This document shows, in pieces, positions 42,827 through 51,934 of a DNA stretch of 64,000 nucleotides. Position 1 is the stretch's first letter. Every line of letters starts with the position of its first letter. The notes under the pieces are model-generated. The model did not search any database. It was given only the letters and a program-made list of their open reading frames with translations, and was not told where the DNA came from. This DNA is from Burkholderia sp. Ac-20365 (GTDB lineage Bacteria > Pseudomonadota > Gammaproteobacteria > Burkholderiales > Burkholderiaceae): the NCBI RefSeq assembly GCF_017104715.1, contig NZ_JAAGPI010000007.1, positions 62,001-126,000 of the forward strand. The letters are read 5' to 3'. Both the position numbers and the translations under genes were made by a program.

Positions 42827-43177
42827 CTAGCAGAAACGCTGCGCGAGATCGTAGATCAACAGAAACACGCAGCCGGTATCGCTTCTGAATCCGTCTTCGA
42901 CGGTGCCTGTTTCGGCTATGCCTGCCCAGCCAGGCAACAGACGCTGACCGTGCTGAATGGCCTCGCCTTCGAGCATATAGATGAACTCGGGGCCCGTATG
43001 CCGATGCATCGGAAACACCGTCCCCGCTTCGAAGCGCACGAGTTGCATCGCGCGTCCGTTCGCCTTGCCGAGATTCTTGATCTGAACACCGGCGGCGCAC
43101 GCCGAAGGTGTCCACGGCAGCGCTTGCGCATCGATGGATGAGAAGCGCGGCGTAGTGGTTTGGGGCGGGTGGTTCAT
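42827..43177 (-). CDS. Cupin domain-containing protein
   Basis: 116 aa single-cupin protein. The metal-binding cupin motif 1 reads FPMHRHTGPEFIYMLEGEAI (two His and one Glu in the expected pattern), and motif 2 follows near GWAGIAETGTVEDGFRSDTG, but without a clear His. ChrR-like anti-sigma or sugar-related roles are both possible; nothing nearby specifies it. An AGGAGACGAG ribosome site precedes the ATG. Confidence 0.8.
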   Translation of the reverse strand: MNHPPQTTTPRFSSIDAQALPWTPSACAAGVQIKNLGKANGRAMQLVRFEAGTVFPMHRHTGPEFIYMLEGEAIQHGQRLLPGWAGIAETGTVEDGFRSDTGCVFLLIYDLAQRFC

Positions 43178-43392
43178 CTCGTCTCCTGTCCGTTCTGCGT
43201 TCTATTGCAGCACGTTTTGCGGACGATTCAACTCGCATCACGCACCAATTTCGAGCGATTTATAACGTTTCCTGAAACTGTGAGTTGGTTGATCGGATGT
43301 TTATCCCAAAGGGCGCCAGTCCTAAACTGTTTTCAACGCAACGAACAAAACAGTTCGAAGCATCCGAAAAACGAATCCTGGAGGTAATGATC

Positions 43393-43710
43393 ATGAAATC
43401 GCTCATCAAGGCTGTCGCAATTGCTGCTGTCCTCGCTGTTCCCGCCATGTCATTCGCTCAATCCAGCCAGCCCGTGACCCGTGCTCAAGTCCGCGCCGAG
43501 CTGGTGCAGCTGGAAAAAGCGGGTTACGTACCGTCGAACAGCAACGACACGCAATACCCCGCCAACATTCAGGCAGCGGAAGCCAAGGTGGCGGCTGCTA
43601 ACGGCGACAACAGCGGCGTCGGCGGTGTAGCAGACGGCGCATCGCAAGCGGGCCAACGCGCGTCGTTCTCGCCCAGCACGTACTCGGTGCCGGTGTTCGA
43701 ACATCACTAA
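43393..43710 (+). CDS. DUF4148 domain-containing secreted protein
   Basis: 105 aa. Signal peptide MKSLIKAVAIAAVLAVPAMS, cleavage near FAQ. The mature part carries the DUF4148 signature VTRAQVRAELVQLEKAGYVP, SNSNDTQYPANIQAAEAKVA and a flexible Gly/Ser-rich C terminus. Such small periplasmic proteins are abundant in Burkholderiaceae and of unknown role. The ATG at 43393 has GGAGGT 9 bp upstream; an ATG 6 bp earlier is too close to that site. A hairpin-plus-T-run terminator follows. Confidence 0.85.
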   Translation: MKSLIKAVAIAAVLAVPAMSFAQSSQPVTRAQVRAELVQLEKAGYVPSNSNDTQYPANIQAAEAKVAAANGDNSGVGGVADGASQAGQRASFSPSTYSVPVFEHH

Positions 43711-43757
43711 TGCATCAGGCGCTGGCTGGCCGCCAGCGCAGTTATCTGAATCAAACG

Positions 43758-43809
43758 ACCGCGACACGCGCCGTCAAATGACGGGACGCCTGTCGCGGTT
43801 TCTTCTTTC
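43758..43809 (+). terminator. Probable terminator after DUF4148 gene
   Basis: Nested hairpin: outer arms ACCGCGACA and TGTCGCGGT with an inner CCGTC/GACGG stem, followed by TTCTTCTTTC. Confidence 0.55.
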
Positions 43810-43948
43810 GACCTCATTTGCCATCCGCCAAAACCGTGGCTAATCTGACGATGGCCACGCGTCGCACGCCGCTGGAGGCTTCCTAACCTTCGGCCAATCG
43901 ATCGCGAAGCACGGGCCTTTTCCCGAGTGCTTGTACAAAGGCGCGATC

Positions 43949-45772
43949 ATGGGCAGCGACGACGGTTCATCGAACGACGCAACGGACGACCCGCAAGCAA
44001 GACTTGCGGATAGCGCACGCTCCCTGTTCGGCCGATACCGCCTCGGCGACGCGGCGAATATCGTCTCGCACCACAGCGCGGAAGAAATCGACTCGATCGA
44101 GTCGGACGCAGCCTTTTCGCCGCTATCCAGCCGCATCCATCAGATGTTCCCGTCGCTGTCGGCGCGGGAGATCGAACGCATGCGGCCGTTTGCTTTCGAG
44201 GCGACATGGAAGGCGGGCGAAGCGGTATTCACGATGGGCAAGCCGAGCCCCGGCCTGATCGTCATTCTGAGCGGGCTCGTGCGTGTCGCGCGCCGCGATG
44301 CCGTGGGCAAGCTGCATCGCGTGACCGAGCAGCATGCCGGGCATTTTCTGGGCGAAATCGCGCAACTGTATGGACATCCGTGTCTGGGCGACGGTCACGC
44401 GCTCGAAGACACGACGGGACTCGTCGTGCAGCCGGCACGTCTGCGCAATCTGCTCGTTGCGGAAGCCGAGCTAGGCGAAAAGCTCATGCGCGCGCTGATT
44501 CTGCGGCGCGTCGGTCTGATCGAAAGCGGCAGCGGCCCGGTGCTGGTGGGCGACACGACCGACGCGAACATGATCTCGCTGCAAGGCCTGCTTCGGCGCA
44601 ACGCGTATCCGTACACGCTCATCGACGCGAACAACGAGCCCGAGACCGTTGCGCTGCTCGAGCGCATTTCCGCGTGCAAGGCGGATTTTCCCATCGTGAT
44701 CTGCCCCGACGGCACCGTGCTGCGCGCGCCCGACGAGAATCTGGTTGCCGCGCATCTGGGCTGGCTGCCGGAGTTCGATCCGCTACATGTGTATGACGTC
44801 GTGATCGTCGGCGCGGGGCCGGCGGGGCTGGCGTCGGCTGTTTATGCGGCGTCGGAAGGTCTGTCGGTGGCCGTGTTCGACAGCCGCGGGCCGGGCGGAC
44901 AGGCAAGCGCGAGCGCGCGCATCGAAAACTATCTCGGCTTTCCGACTGGCATTTCCGGTCAGGCGCTAACGGGCCGCGCGTTCGTGCAGGCGCAAAAATT
45001 CGGCGTGCACATTTCCATTCCGACGCGCGTGCGCGCGTTGCACTGCGACCGCACGCCGATCGAAATCGAGCTCGACGACGGCAGGCGGATCGCATCGCAT
45101 ACGGTTGTGATCGCATCGGGCGCGGCGTACCGGAAGCCCGCCATCGAAGGGCTCGAAAGGCTCACGGGCCACGGTGTGTTCTTCGGCTCGTCGCCTGTCG
45201 AAGCGAAGCTATGCCGTGCGCTCGATGTCGTGCTGGTCGGCGGCGGCAATTCGGCAGGACAGGGCGTCGTGTATCTGGCGTCGCAAGCGAACCATGTGCA
45301 TCTGCTGGTGCGCGGCGATGGGCTCGAATCGAGCATGTCGCGCTATCTGATCGACCGTATCGCGCGCTTGCCGAACATCACGCTGCATCGACGCACAGAA
45401 GTCGTCTCACTTGCAGGCGACGACAGCGGGTTGACGGCCGTCCATTGCAAATCCCCGCAAGGCGCAGTGTCGTTCGACGTGAAGCATCTGTTCCTCTTCA
45501 CGGGCGCGGACCCGAACACCGACTGGCTGAAGGGCTGCAACGTCGAAACGGACGACAAGGGCTTCATCCGAACGGGATCGTCCGTGCACGACGGCTACGA
45601 AGATGTCGATCTCACGCTCGAAACGAGCGTGCCCGGCGTGTTTGCGATCGGCGACGTGCGCTCGGGTTCGACCAAACGCGTGGCGGCTGCCGTCGGGGAA
45701 GGCGCCGCTGTCGTCGGGCAGATACACGGTGTGCTGCGCGAGCGTCAGCGGCTCGCGGCAGGTTTGCGTTGA
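43949..45772 (+). CDS. Cyclic-nucleotide-binding/thioredoxin-like/FAD-NAD(P) oxidoreductase fusion without redox cysteines
   Basis: 607 aa, three parts. Residues about 55-180 are a cyclic-nucleotide-binding (CRP-type) domain (FEATWKAGEAVFTMGKPSPG, VILSGLVRVARRD, HFLGEIAQLYGHPCLGDGHA). About 195-275 is a thioredoxin/glutaredoxin-like domain lacking a CxxC (LVGDTTDANMISLQGLLRRN). About 283-595 is a thioredoxin-reductase-type flavoprotein with GAGPAGLASAVYAASEG, RGPGGQASASARIENYLGFP, a second GGGNSAGQGVVYLASQANHV and terminal AIGDVRSGSTKRVAAAVGEG. The CxxC of TrxR is replaced (HGVFFGSSPVEAKLC), so it cannot pass electrons through the usual disulfide. It may be a nucleotide-controlled FAD oxidoreductase or ferredoxin-type reductase. 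Start ATG 43949. It converges, 7 bp apart, with the PAP2 gene. Confidence 0.85.
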   Translation: MGSDDGSSNDATDDPQARLADSARSLFGRYRLGDAANIVSHHSAEEIDSIESDAAFSPLSSRIHQMFPSLSAREIERMRPFAFEATWKAGEAVFTMGKPSPGLIVILSGLVRVARRDAVGKLHRVTEQHAGHFLGEIAQLYGHPCLGDGHALEDTTGLVVQPARLRNLLVAEAELGEKLMRALILRRVGLIESGSGPVLVGDTTDANMISLQGLLRRNAYPYTLIDANNEPETVALLERISACKADFPIVICPDGTVLRAPDENLVAAHLGWLPEFDPLHVYDVVIVGAGPAGLASAVYAASEGLSVAVFDSRGPGGQASASARIENYLGFPTGISGQALTGRAFVQAQKFGVHISIPTRVRALHCDRTPIEIELDDGRRIASHTVVIASGAAYRKPAIEGLERLTGHGVFFGSSPVEAKLCRALDVVLVGGGNSAGQGVVYLASQANHVHLLVRGDGLESSMSRYLIDRIARLPNITLHRRTEVVSLAGDDSGLTAVHCKSPQGAVSFDVKHLFLFTGADPNTDWLKGCNVETDDKGFIRTGSSVHDGYEDVDLTLETSVPGVFAIGDVRSGSTKRVAAAVGEGAAVVGQIHGVLRERQRLAAGLR

Positions 45773-45779
45773 AGCGTTG

Positions 45780-46382
45780 TCATTGCGCAAGCCATCCACG
45801 CGCAATCGGCCACGCCAGCACCTTGCGATACAGCGCGATCAGCAGGTCCGTCAGTTCGTCGCCTGTGAGCGACCACAGCGGTGCAGCAGCGACATACGCG
45901 ACACAGGCCACGAGAACGGCACCGACCATATCGAACGGAAAATGCACGCCGACGAACACGCGCGCCCATGCGACGGCGAGGCCTGTAATGAGCATCAGCA
46001 TGCCCCACCCGCGCATGCGCAGCATCAGCAAAGCAAGCGTGATGCACGCGAACACTGTGCCGTGATCGCTAGGGAACGATGAATCCGGCGCGTGTTCGAT
46101 GAACGTGTGACCGAGCCCGATCATGAATGGCCGCGGATGCAGCCACACAAGACCGATCAACTGGTTGAATCCGAGCGCGACCAGCGTGACGCAGCATGCG
46201 CGCAGCGCGGTCGCGCGCGCGTGGCGGTTGCCTGTAAGCCAGAGTGCGGCGAGCACCAGTGGCACGAGATAGATGACGTAATCGGCGATGAATGACGCAA
46301 TGCCGATTTGCCAGCGCGGCGTCGCGGGCGTCGCATCGATCATCAGGAAGAGCGCCTGATTGAACGCTTCGAGTGTATTCAT
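45780..46382 (-). CDS. PAP2-family membrane phosphatase (undecaprenyl-diphosphatase-like)
   Basis: 200 aa, about six membrane helices. PAP2 signature motifs: LVWLHPRPFM (motif 1 remnant), SSFPSDHGT (motif 2, catalytic His) and ARVFVGVHFPFDM (motif 3, catalytic His and Asp). This layout matches BcrC/YbjG, which dephosphorylate undecaprenyl diphosphate outside the membrane and can give bacitracin tolerance. Phosphatidylglycerophosphate or lipid A phosphates are alternative substrates. It converges with the fusion oxidoreductase. No obvious operon partner. Confidence 0.88.
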   Translation of the reverse strand: MNTLEAFNQALFLMIDATPATPRWQIGIASFIADYVIYLVPLVLAALWLTGNRHARATALRACCVTLVALGFNQLIGLVWLHPRPFMIGLGHTFIEHAPDSSFPSDHGTVFACITLALLMLRMRGWGMLMLITGLAVAWARVFVGVHFPFDMVGAVLVACVAYVAAAPLWSLTGDELTDLLIALYRKVLAWPIARGWLAQ

Positions 46383-46457
46383 GCGGAGATCGTGGCGGGC
46401 TTCGCGCCCTGATGGAAACGGTCCGCACTATCGTACCGGGCGAAGCTTATGTCACGC

Positions 46458-46817
46458 TTAGCCCTGAATGTGTCCCTGAATGTGTCCGTCCGGCAGCGCG
46501 ACGACGATGTCGTTTTCAACCTGACGGACCGGAAACGTCTTCAGACAAAGGTCGCGGCTGGCAGGCGAGCAACCCGTGAGCAGATCGAACGCAAGACCAT
46601 GCGCGGGACATCGCAGCACGTTTTCTTCGATACGCCCTGCAAACAGCGACGCGCCGTTGTGCGGACAGGCATCGTCGATTGCACGCAATTGACCGCTTAT
46701 GTTGAAGAGCGTGATGACCCGTCCATCGATGAACACGATTTTCCGCTGACCCGGCGCAAGATCATCGGCGTTGCACACCTTGCGTTCGAGCGACGCGTCT
46801 ATCTCCATTGAATCCAT
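46458..46817 (-). CDS. Rieske [2Fe-2S] protein
   Basis: 119 aa. The cluster site is complete: Cys51-Pro-His53 in CPHNGASLF and Cys70-Pro-Ala-His73 in CPAHGLAFD. It resembles Rieske ferredoxins and NirD-like subunits, which carry electrons to oxygenases. The last residues repeat GHIQ twice, reflecting a 12-bp direct repeat in the DNA. Its ATG follows immediately on the stop of the upstream hydrolase (TAG then ATG), so they are co-translated. It is the last gene of the minus-strand catabolic operon; no Rieske-type oxygenase is present here. Confidence 0.9.
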   Translation of the reverse strand: MDSMEIDASLERKVCNADDLAPGQRKIVFIDGRVITLFNISGQLRAIDDACPHNGASLFAGRIEENVLRCPAHGLAFDLLTGCSPASRDLCLKTFPVRQVENDIVVALPDGHIQGHIQG

Positions 46818-47414
46818 CTAGCAGTCCGCTGTGTGTGCCGGTTGCCGGCTCAGCTCGGCAACAAACCCGGCAGCACGCGGCCATTCGCCGTAACCCGACG
46901 CGGGATTCAGATGGCCGACCGCGCCGACGTCGACGAGCCGGCTTCCCCACGCTTGCGCCATCTCAGCGACGCGCTCGAAGCGACCGAGCGGATCGTTCGT
47001 GCTCGCAGCGACGATGCTCGGAAACGGCAGGCGAGCGCGCGGTATCGGCAGCCAGCCGTTGTCGCGCAACGCGTCCTGCGTCGGATAGCCTGCGGGCAGC
47101 GGCGTTTCGAGATCGGCGGGTGCGGCGAGCAACGCGCCCATGACCGGCCGCCGATGCTGCTGCGCCCAATGCACGGTAATCATCACGCCCGCGCTATGCG
47201 CGACCAGCACGACGGGACCGTCGATCTGCCTCATTGCTGCATCGAGCGCGTCGACGCGCGCGGCGCGGCTGAGCTTGTCGTGTTCCAGCGGCGCAACGGT
47301 GCGCGCGTTCGGCAGCGCGCGTTGCAGCAGCGTCTGCCAATGTTCTTCTACGTGATCGCGCAGTCCCGGCACGATCAACACGGTGGGTATCGTCGAATCA
47401 GTCATTGTTTGCAT
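46818..47414 (-). CDS. RBBP9/YdeN-family alpha/beta hydrolase
   Basis: 198 aa serine hydrolase. The sequence TVLIVPGLRDHVEEHWQTLL is the family start. The nucleophile motif is VVLVAHSAGVMITVHW (Ser in HSAG), the acid lies in ASTNDPLGRFE and the His in VGAVGHLNPASGYGEW. These match the RBBP9/YdeN group, small hydrolases of broad esterase-like activity. It begins 13 bp after the MFS stop and is followed directly by the Rieske gene. An ATG three codons further is also possible. Confidence 0.88.
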   Translation of the reverse strand: MQTMTDSTIPTVLIVPGLRDHVEEHWQTLLQRALPNARTVAPLEHDKLSRAARVDALDAAMRQIDGPVVLVAHSAGVMITVHWAQQHRRPVMGALLAAPADLETPLPAGYPTQDALRDNGWLPIPRARLPFPSIVAASTNDPLGRFERVAEMAQAWGSRLVDVGAVGHLNPASGYGEWPRAAGFVAELSRQPAHTADC

Positions 47415-47427
47415 CGCTCGTTAAGGC

Positions 47428-48756
47428 TTACTCGGTTGCAATAGCGGCTGCGGGCGGAGTGTCGACCCGTCGCAGACCGCGTTCGTAATGGCGCTTGCCG
47501 ATCATGAACATGACGGTGGCGAGCGCCGCCGCGAGCGGCACGATTTGCAGCGCGCCCGGCAAGCCGATGCGGTCCGCAAGATAACCGGTCACGAGCGGTC
47601 CGGGCGCCATGCCCAGCAGGTTGTTCACGAGCGTCAAGGTCGCGAACGCCGGGGCGTGAATTGCGGGTGGCGTCAGATTGGCTACCATCGCGCCCGCCGG
47701 ACCCGACGTGCCCGCGACGACGAAGATTCCCGCACCGAGCATCGCGAGTTGAAGCGGCCCAGCCGGCAAATGGAAGCCGATGCCGAGCAGCACGAGCGAC
47801 ATCACGCAGTAGACGATCGCCGTGAGCCACTTGCGTTCGGGGCGCGTCTTGCTGACGCGGTCGGTCACGACGCCGCACACGATCATCCCGACGCCGCCCA
47901 GCAGCAGAAACGCCGCTGCCGATACAGCCGCCTTGTCCGCAGGCATGCCGTAGTAGCGGTTCAGAAAGCTCGGCATCCATGCAACCACGGCTGCCATGAT
48001 GAAGAGCTGCAACGCGCTGCCGACATATGCACACACCACCGACACCGTCGAGAAAAGTCCATGCAACGTGGCGCGGAAACTCGTGCGCGCGCCCTTGTTC
48101 GCTCTCGACGCAACTGCGCCGTCATGACGTTGCGCGGCAATTCGCTTTTCGGAGACGACGCTCATATAGACGAACACCAGCACGATGCCGAAGCACGCCA
48201 TTGCGCCGAACGACCAGCGCCAGCCCAGATGCACGGCGACCACACCGCCGAGCGCCATGCCGAACACGGAGCCGAACGCGCCGCCCGCCATGAACGCGCC
48301 AGTCAGAGTCGAGCGCAGATGCGCGGGAAAGATGCTGAGGATCAGCGCGATGCCCACGCTGCCATAAGCCGCCTCGCCGACACCGACCAGCGCGCGCGCC
48401 ACGAGCATTTCGCCGTAGTTGGTCGCGATCGCACAGCCGAGCGTCGCAGCGCTCCACAATGCCGCCATCGCGACGATGCTTCTCACGCGGCCCCAGCGGT
48501 CGGCCAGCATGGAAAGCGGCACGGTCAGCACGCCGACCATCAGCGCGACGATGCCGCTCAGCGAGCCGAGCTGTGTATCGCTGAGTCCCCACGCGGTTTT
48601 CAGCAACGGGAAAACCGCGTTGAGCACCTGCCGCGACATATAGTCCGACAGCAGCAGCCCGAACGTCAGTGCAAAAACGATCCACGCATACGCGTGCGAA
48701 CGGGCGCGCGGAACTGCGGCGTCATGCGTGTCGAGATCGACGTGATGGATATGCAA
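47428..48756 (-). CDS. MFS transporter (anion/organic acid type)
   Basis: About 442 aa with twelve membrane helices. Helix 1 region FALTFGLLLSDYMSRQVLNA, loop 2-3 LADRWGRVRSIVAMAALWSA, helix 4 ALVGVGEAAYGSVGIALILS, and the second-half loop CGVVTDRVSKTRPERKWLTA are typical of the anion:cation symporter branch. The start is placed at a TTG at 48756, preceded by an excellent GGAGGAGAC site, giving MHIHHVDLDTHDA; the frame continues upstream without one. It lies in the operon after BKACE and probably imports the substrate or an intermediate. The substrate is unknown. Confidence 0.85.
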   Translation of the reverse strand: MHIHHVDLDTHDAAVPRARSHAYAWIVFALTFGLLLSDYMSRQVLNAVFPLLKTAWGLSDTQLGSLSGIVALMVGVLTVPLSMLADRWGRVRSIVAMAALWSAATLGCAIATNYGEMLVARALVGVGEAAYGSVGIALILSIFPAHLRSTLTGAFMAGGAFGSVFGMALGGVVAVHLGWRWSFGAMACFGIVLVFVYMSVVSEKRIAAQRHDGAVASRANKGARTSFRATLHGLFSTVSVVCAYVGSALQLFIMAAVVAWMPSFLNRYYGMPADKAAVSAAAFLLLGGVGMIVCGVVTDRVSKTRPERKWLTAIVYCVMSLVLLGIGFHLPAGPLQLAMLGAGIFVVAGTSGPAGAMVANLTPPAIHAPAFATLTLVNNLLGMAPGPLVTGYLADRIGLPGALQIVPLAAALATVMFMIGKRHYERGLRRVDTPPAAAIATE

Positions 48757-48941
48757 GATTGTCTCCTCCGTTTGCGGGCTTCGCGGCGCCTCGCGCGCAC
48801 CAGCGGCGCGCGGGGCCGTCTTTCGATACGGGCCGTGCGTCGGCACGACGCCGGCCTTGCCCTCGGAATGGTTCGACTACATTGGACGCCGATTACAGCG
48901 TCTTCTCAGCCGCGGCCTGCGGCTGCACACGGCTTCACACT

Positions 48942-49994
48942 TCACGCGGCCAGCGGAAGGTTCTTCTGACCCTGCTTGCGATTCGGCGCCATGCCGTTCG
49001 CCGCCAGCGTTTCGTCCGCGTCACGGTACTGGACGCCGATCCGGTAGATGCCGCGCGCCTCTTTCCCCGACGCAATCTCGCGGCCCAGTTCGCGCGCGAT
49101 ACGCACCGTCTGCTCGATCTGCTGTACCGACGTCATGCGATTGCCGTGCTGATCGATGATCGTATCTTCGATGCCGCAGCGCGCATGCAGACCCATCGCC
49201 AGCGCCATCGTATTGAACGGCAGCACGTTCTTCAGCAGCGATTCGGCCGTGAGCGTGCAGCCGTTGGGCGCGCGATGAATGAAGTTGAAGAAGTTGAACG
49301 GATTCGGACCGTCAAAGCCGCCGCCGATGCCGATCCACGTCAGGTTCAACGGCCCCGTGTAGACGCCCTTGCGCACCAGGCGTTCGAGCGTTTCGAGCGC
49401 ATGCATCCCCGTCAGCTGGAAATGCGGCTGGATGCCCGACGCCTGCAGACGGCGCAGATGCTCTTCGACCCATGCCGGACCGGCGGGCACCGTCATTTCG
49501 CTATACGCTGCCTGAAACGCCGGATTCGCGAGCGACGTGCCCTTGAGGTATTCCGGATACAGCAGCTCCATGATGTTCATCTGCGTGGTGTTGATCGCGA
49601 CCGTCACCTGATCGGGCTTCGGGTCGAGATCCGCGAGCATGTGGCGCGTGTCGTCGGAGAGCCACTTGGCCGCCTGGCCGTCGTTCTCCGGTGCGAACGA
49701 GATCGAGCCGCCCACCTGGATGATCATGTCGGGCACGGCGGCGCGCACGCCGGCAATCAGTTCATTGAACTTCGACAGCCGCTTCGAACCCTTGCCGTCC
49801 AGCTCGCGCACATGCAGATGCAGCACGGTGGCGCCAGCGTTGTAGCAGTCGACGGCTTTCTGGATCTGCTCGTCCATCGTCACGGGAATGTCTTCGGGGA
49901 AATCCGCGGGCATCCATTCGGGGCCATACGGCGCGACGGTGATGACCACCTTGTCCTGATGCTCGGGGTGCAGCGAGTCGTCGAGAAATTGCAT
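48942..49994 (-). CDS. BKACE, beta-keto acid cleavage enzyme (DUF849)
   Basis: 350 aa zinc enzyme of the BKACE family, which transfers acetyl from a beta-keto acid to CoA-bound acetyl, giving acetoacetyl-CoA or similar. Seen: VVITVAPYGPEWMPADFPED, the zinc-binding His59 and His61 in TVLHLHVRELDG, IIQVGGSISFAPENDGQAAK, LTWIGIGGGFDGPNPFN, and NRMTSVQQIEQTVRIAREL. The substrate pocket cannot be assigned; family members act on 3-keto-5-aminohexanoate, dehydrocarnitine and many others. The ATG at 49994 has a GGAGGACG site. It lies between the TauD-type dioxygenase and the MFS gene. Confidence 0.92.
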   Translation of the reverse strand: MQFLDDSLHPEHQDKVVITVAPYGPEWMPADFPEDIPVTMDEQIQKAVDCYNAGATVLHLHVRELDGKGSKRLSKFNELIAGVRAAVPDMIIQVGGSISFAPENDGQAAKWLSDDTRHMLADLDPKPDQVTVAINTTQMNIMELLYPEYLKGTSLANPAFQAAYSEMTVPAGPAWVEEHLRRLQASGIQPHFQLTGMHALETLERLVRKGVYTGPLNLTWIGIGGGFDGPNPFNFFNFIHRAPNGCTLTAESLLKNVLPFNTMALAMGLHARCGIEDTIIDQHGNRMTSVQQIEQTVRIARELGREIASGKEARGIYRIGVQYRDADETLAANGMAPNRKQGQKNLPLAA

Positions 49995-50088
49995 TGTCGT
50001 CCTCCAGATATAGGCGTGTTTGAGCCGCCCGCCGATGGCGGGCGTTTGTGCTGCGTTTGATACTGCGTCGGATAGACCGCGTCGCGGC

Positions 50089-50937
50089 CTAAAAAGGCAC
50101 GTCGCCGACGATGCCTGCGCGTTCCATCTTCCGGTGGCTCGGCGGGTAGTCCATGACGGCGTAGTGCTGCGTGCTGCGGTTGTCCCAGATCGCGATGCTG
50201 TTCTTCTGCCAGCGCCAGCGCACCTGGTATTCAGGCACATACGCCTGGCTCAGCAGATAGCTGAGCAGCAGGCTCGCACCGGGGTTGGCGTCCTGTCCGA
50301 AGCGCACGCGCGACGGCGTGTGAAAGTTGGTGAAGTGCGTCGTGAACGCGTTGACGAACAGCACTTTCTCGCCCGTTTCCGGATGCGTACGGACCACGGG
50401 ATGCTCGGCGTCCGGGTATTGCGCCTTCAGCGCGAGACGCTTTTCGATCGGCATCGCGGCGCCGAAGCTGGCTTCGATGCTGTGACGCGCGCGCAGATCG
50501 GCGATCTGCGTCTTGATGTGCTCGGGCAGGTTCTCATAGGCGAACACCATGTTCGCCCACATCGTGTCGCCGCCGACGGGCGGGCACTCCACGCAGCGCA
50601 GCACGCAACCGAACGGCGGCGCATCGCGCCAGGTCGCGTCGGTGTGCCATGCGTTCTCGTAGCGGTCGTTCGGCTGGTCGGGCGTCTTGTAGATGCGCAC
50701 GAGACCGGGATGCTCGGGGTCGCTGCCAGCGATAGGATGATCCTCCAGCTCGCCGAAACGCCGCGCAAACGCGACATGCTCGGCGCGCGTGATCTCCTGT
50801 CCGCGCAGGAACAGAACGCGGTGCTGCAGCAGCGAGGCGCGAATTTCCGCGAACAGGCCGTCGTCGTGAATGGCGTCGGCGAGGTTGACGCCCGTCAGTT
50901 CGGCGCCAATGGAACAGGTCAGCTGTTCGACTCGCAT
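50089..50937 (-). CDS. TauD/TfdA-family Fe(II)/2-oxoglutarate dioxygenase
   Basis: 282 aa. Iron site His98-x-Asp100 in NAWHTDATWRD with His258 in TQHYAVMDY; 2-oxoglutarate-binding Arg near 269-273 (HRKMER). Family motifs include MRVEQLTCSIGAELTGVNLA, HRVLFLRGQEITRAEHVAFA and KNSIAIWDNRSTQHYAVMDY. Members oxidise taurine, alkyl sulfates, aryloxyacetates and other small substrates. The ATG at 50937 is 1 bp from the stop of the oxidoreductase gene, and BKACE follows after 94 bp. A hydroxylation early in the pathway is the expected role. Confidence 0.9.
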   Translation of the reverse strand: MRVEQLTCSIGAELTGVNLADAIHDDGLFAEIRASLLQHRVLFLRGQEITRAEHVAFARRFGELEDHPIAGSDPEHPGLVRIYKTPDQPNDRYENAWHTDATWRDAPPFGCVLRCVECPPVGGDTMWANMVFAYENLPEHIKTQIADLRARHSIEASFGAAMPIEKRLALKAQYPDAEHPVVRTHPETGEKVLFVNAFTTHFTNFHTPSRVRFGQDANPGASLLLSYLLSQAYVPEYQVRWRWQKNSIAIWDNRSTQHYAVMDYPPSHRKMERAGIVGDVPF

Positions 50938-50938
50938 G

Positions 50939-51922
50939 TCAGTCTCCCTGAACGACGAATATCGACGAACCGGTGGTCTTGCCCGCTTCGAGATCGCGGT
51001 GCGCCTGCACGGCGTCGCTGAGTTCGTAGCGCTGGTTGATCTCGATCCTGATGCGGCCCGATGCAACATGTCCGAACAGTTCGCCCGCGAGTTCCGCCTT
51101 TTCCACCGGATCGGCGATGTAGTCGGCGAGCGCCGGGCGCGTAAAGAAAAGCGAGCCTTTGATAGCAAGCTGCATCGCGTCGATGGGCGGAAACGCACCC
51201 GACGAGGTGCCGACGCCCACGAGCAAGCCGCGCCGCTTCAGCGAATCGAGCGATGCCGTCAGCGTGTCCTTGCCGACGCTGTCGATCACCACAGGCACGC
51301 CCACGCCGTTGGTCAGTTCGCGCACGCGTTTCGCGACGTCTTCACGTCGATAGTAGATGATGTGGTCGCAACCGTGCGCCCGCGCAATCTCGGCCTTTTC
51401 TTCTGTCGACACGGTGCCGATCACGTTCAGCCCGAGCAGCTTCGCCCACTGGCACACGATCAGACCGACGCCGCCCGCCGCCGCGTGCAGCAGGAACGTA
51501 TCGCCGGGTTGCCACGCGTAGATGCGCCGCATCAGATACGCGGACGTGAGGCCGCGCATTGTCATCGCCGCCGCTGTCTGGAACGGAATCTCGTCGGGCA
51601 GGCGAATCAGGCACGCAGCGGGCAGCACGCGTTCCGTCGCGTAGGCGCCCAGCGGACTGCCCGTATAGGTCACGCGGTCACCCGGCCTGAAACCCGCGAC
51701 GTTCTCGCCGACGGCTTCCACCACACCCGCGCCTTCCATGCCGATGCCAGAAGGCAGCTTTGCCGGATACAGCCCCGTGCGGAAATAGATGTCGGCGAAA
51801 TTCAGACCGACGGCCGCGTGACGTACGCGCACTTCGCCCGGACCGGGCTCGCTGCGCACGACCTTTTCCCAGCGAAGGACTTCCGGCGAGCCGGTCTCAT
51901 AGAAGCGGACTGCGTCTGGCAT
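50939..51922 (-). CDS. Quinone oxidoreductase-type zinc-free medium-chain dehydrogenase
   Basis: 327 aa NADPH-dependent reductase. N-terminal motifs: MPDAVRFYETGSPEVLRWEK and AVGLNFADIYFRTGLYPAKL. The nucleotide-binding half has FLLHAAAGGVGLIVCQWAKL, and VGVGTSSGAFPPIDAMQLAI follows. The catalytic zinc ligands are absent. It probably reduces an enoyl or quinone intermediate. The ATG has AGGAGACAC upstream, inside the region just after the stop of the UspA gene, so it is probably the second gene of the operon. Confidence 0.88.
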   Translation of the reverse strand: MPDAVRFYETGSPEVLRWEKVVRSEPGPGEVRVRHAAVGLNFADIYFRTGLYPAKLPSGIGMEGAGVVEAVGENVAGFRPGDRVTYTGSPLGAYATERVLPAACLIRLPDEIPFQTAAAMTMRGLTSAYLMRRIYAWQPGDTFLLHAAAGGVGLIVCQWAKLLGLNVIGTVSTEEKAEIARAHGCDHIIYYRREDVAKRVRELTNGVGVPVVIDSVGKDTLTASLDSLKRRGLLVGVGTSSGAFPPIDAMQLAIKGSLFFTRPALADYIADPVEKAELAGELFGHVASGRIRIEINQRYELSDAVQAHRDLEAGKTTGSSIFVVQGD

Positions 51923-51934
51923 GCGTGTCTCCTG

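Noticed and set aside
47488..48969. 493-codon plus-strand open frame
   Set aside because: Antisense to the MFS transporter; His/Arg/Ala-rich product without domains.
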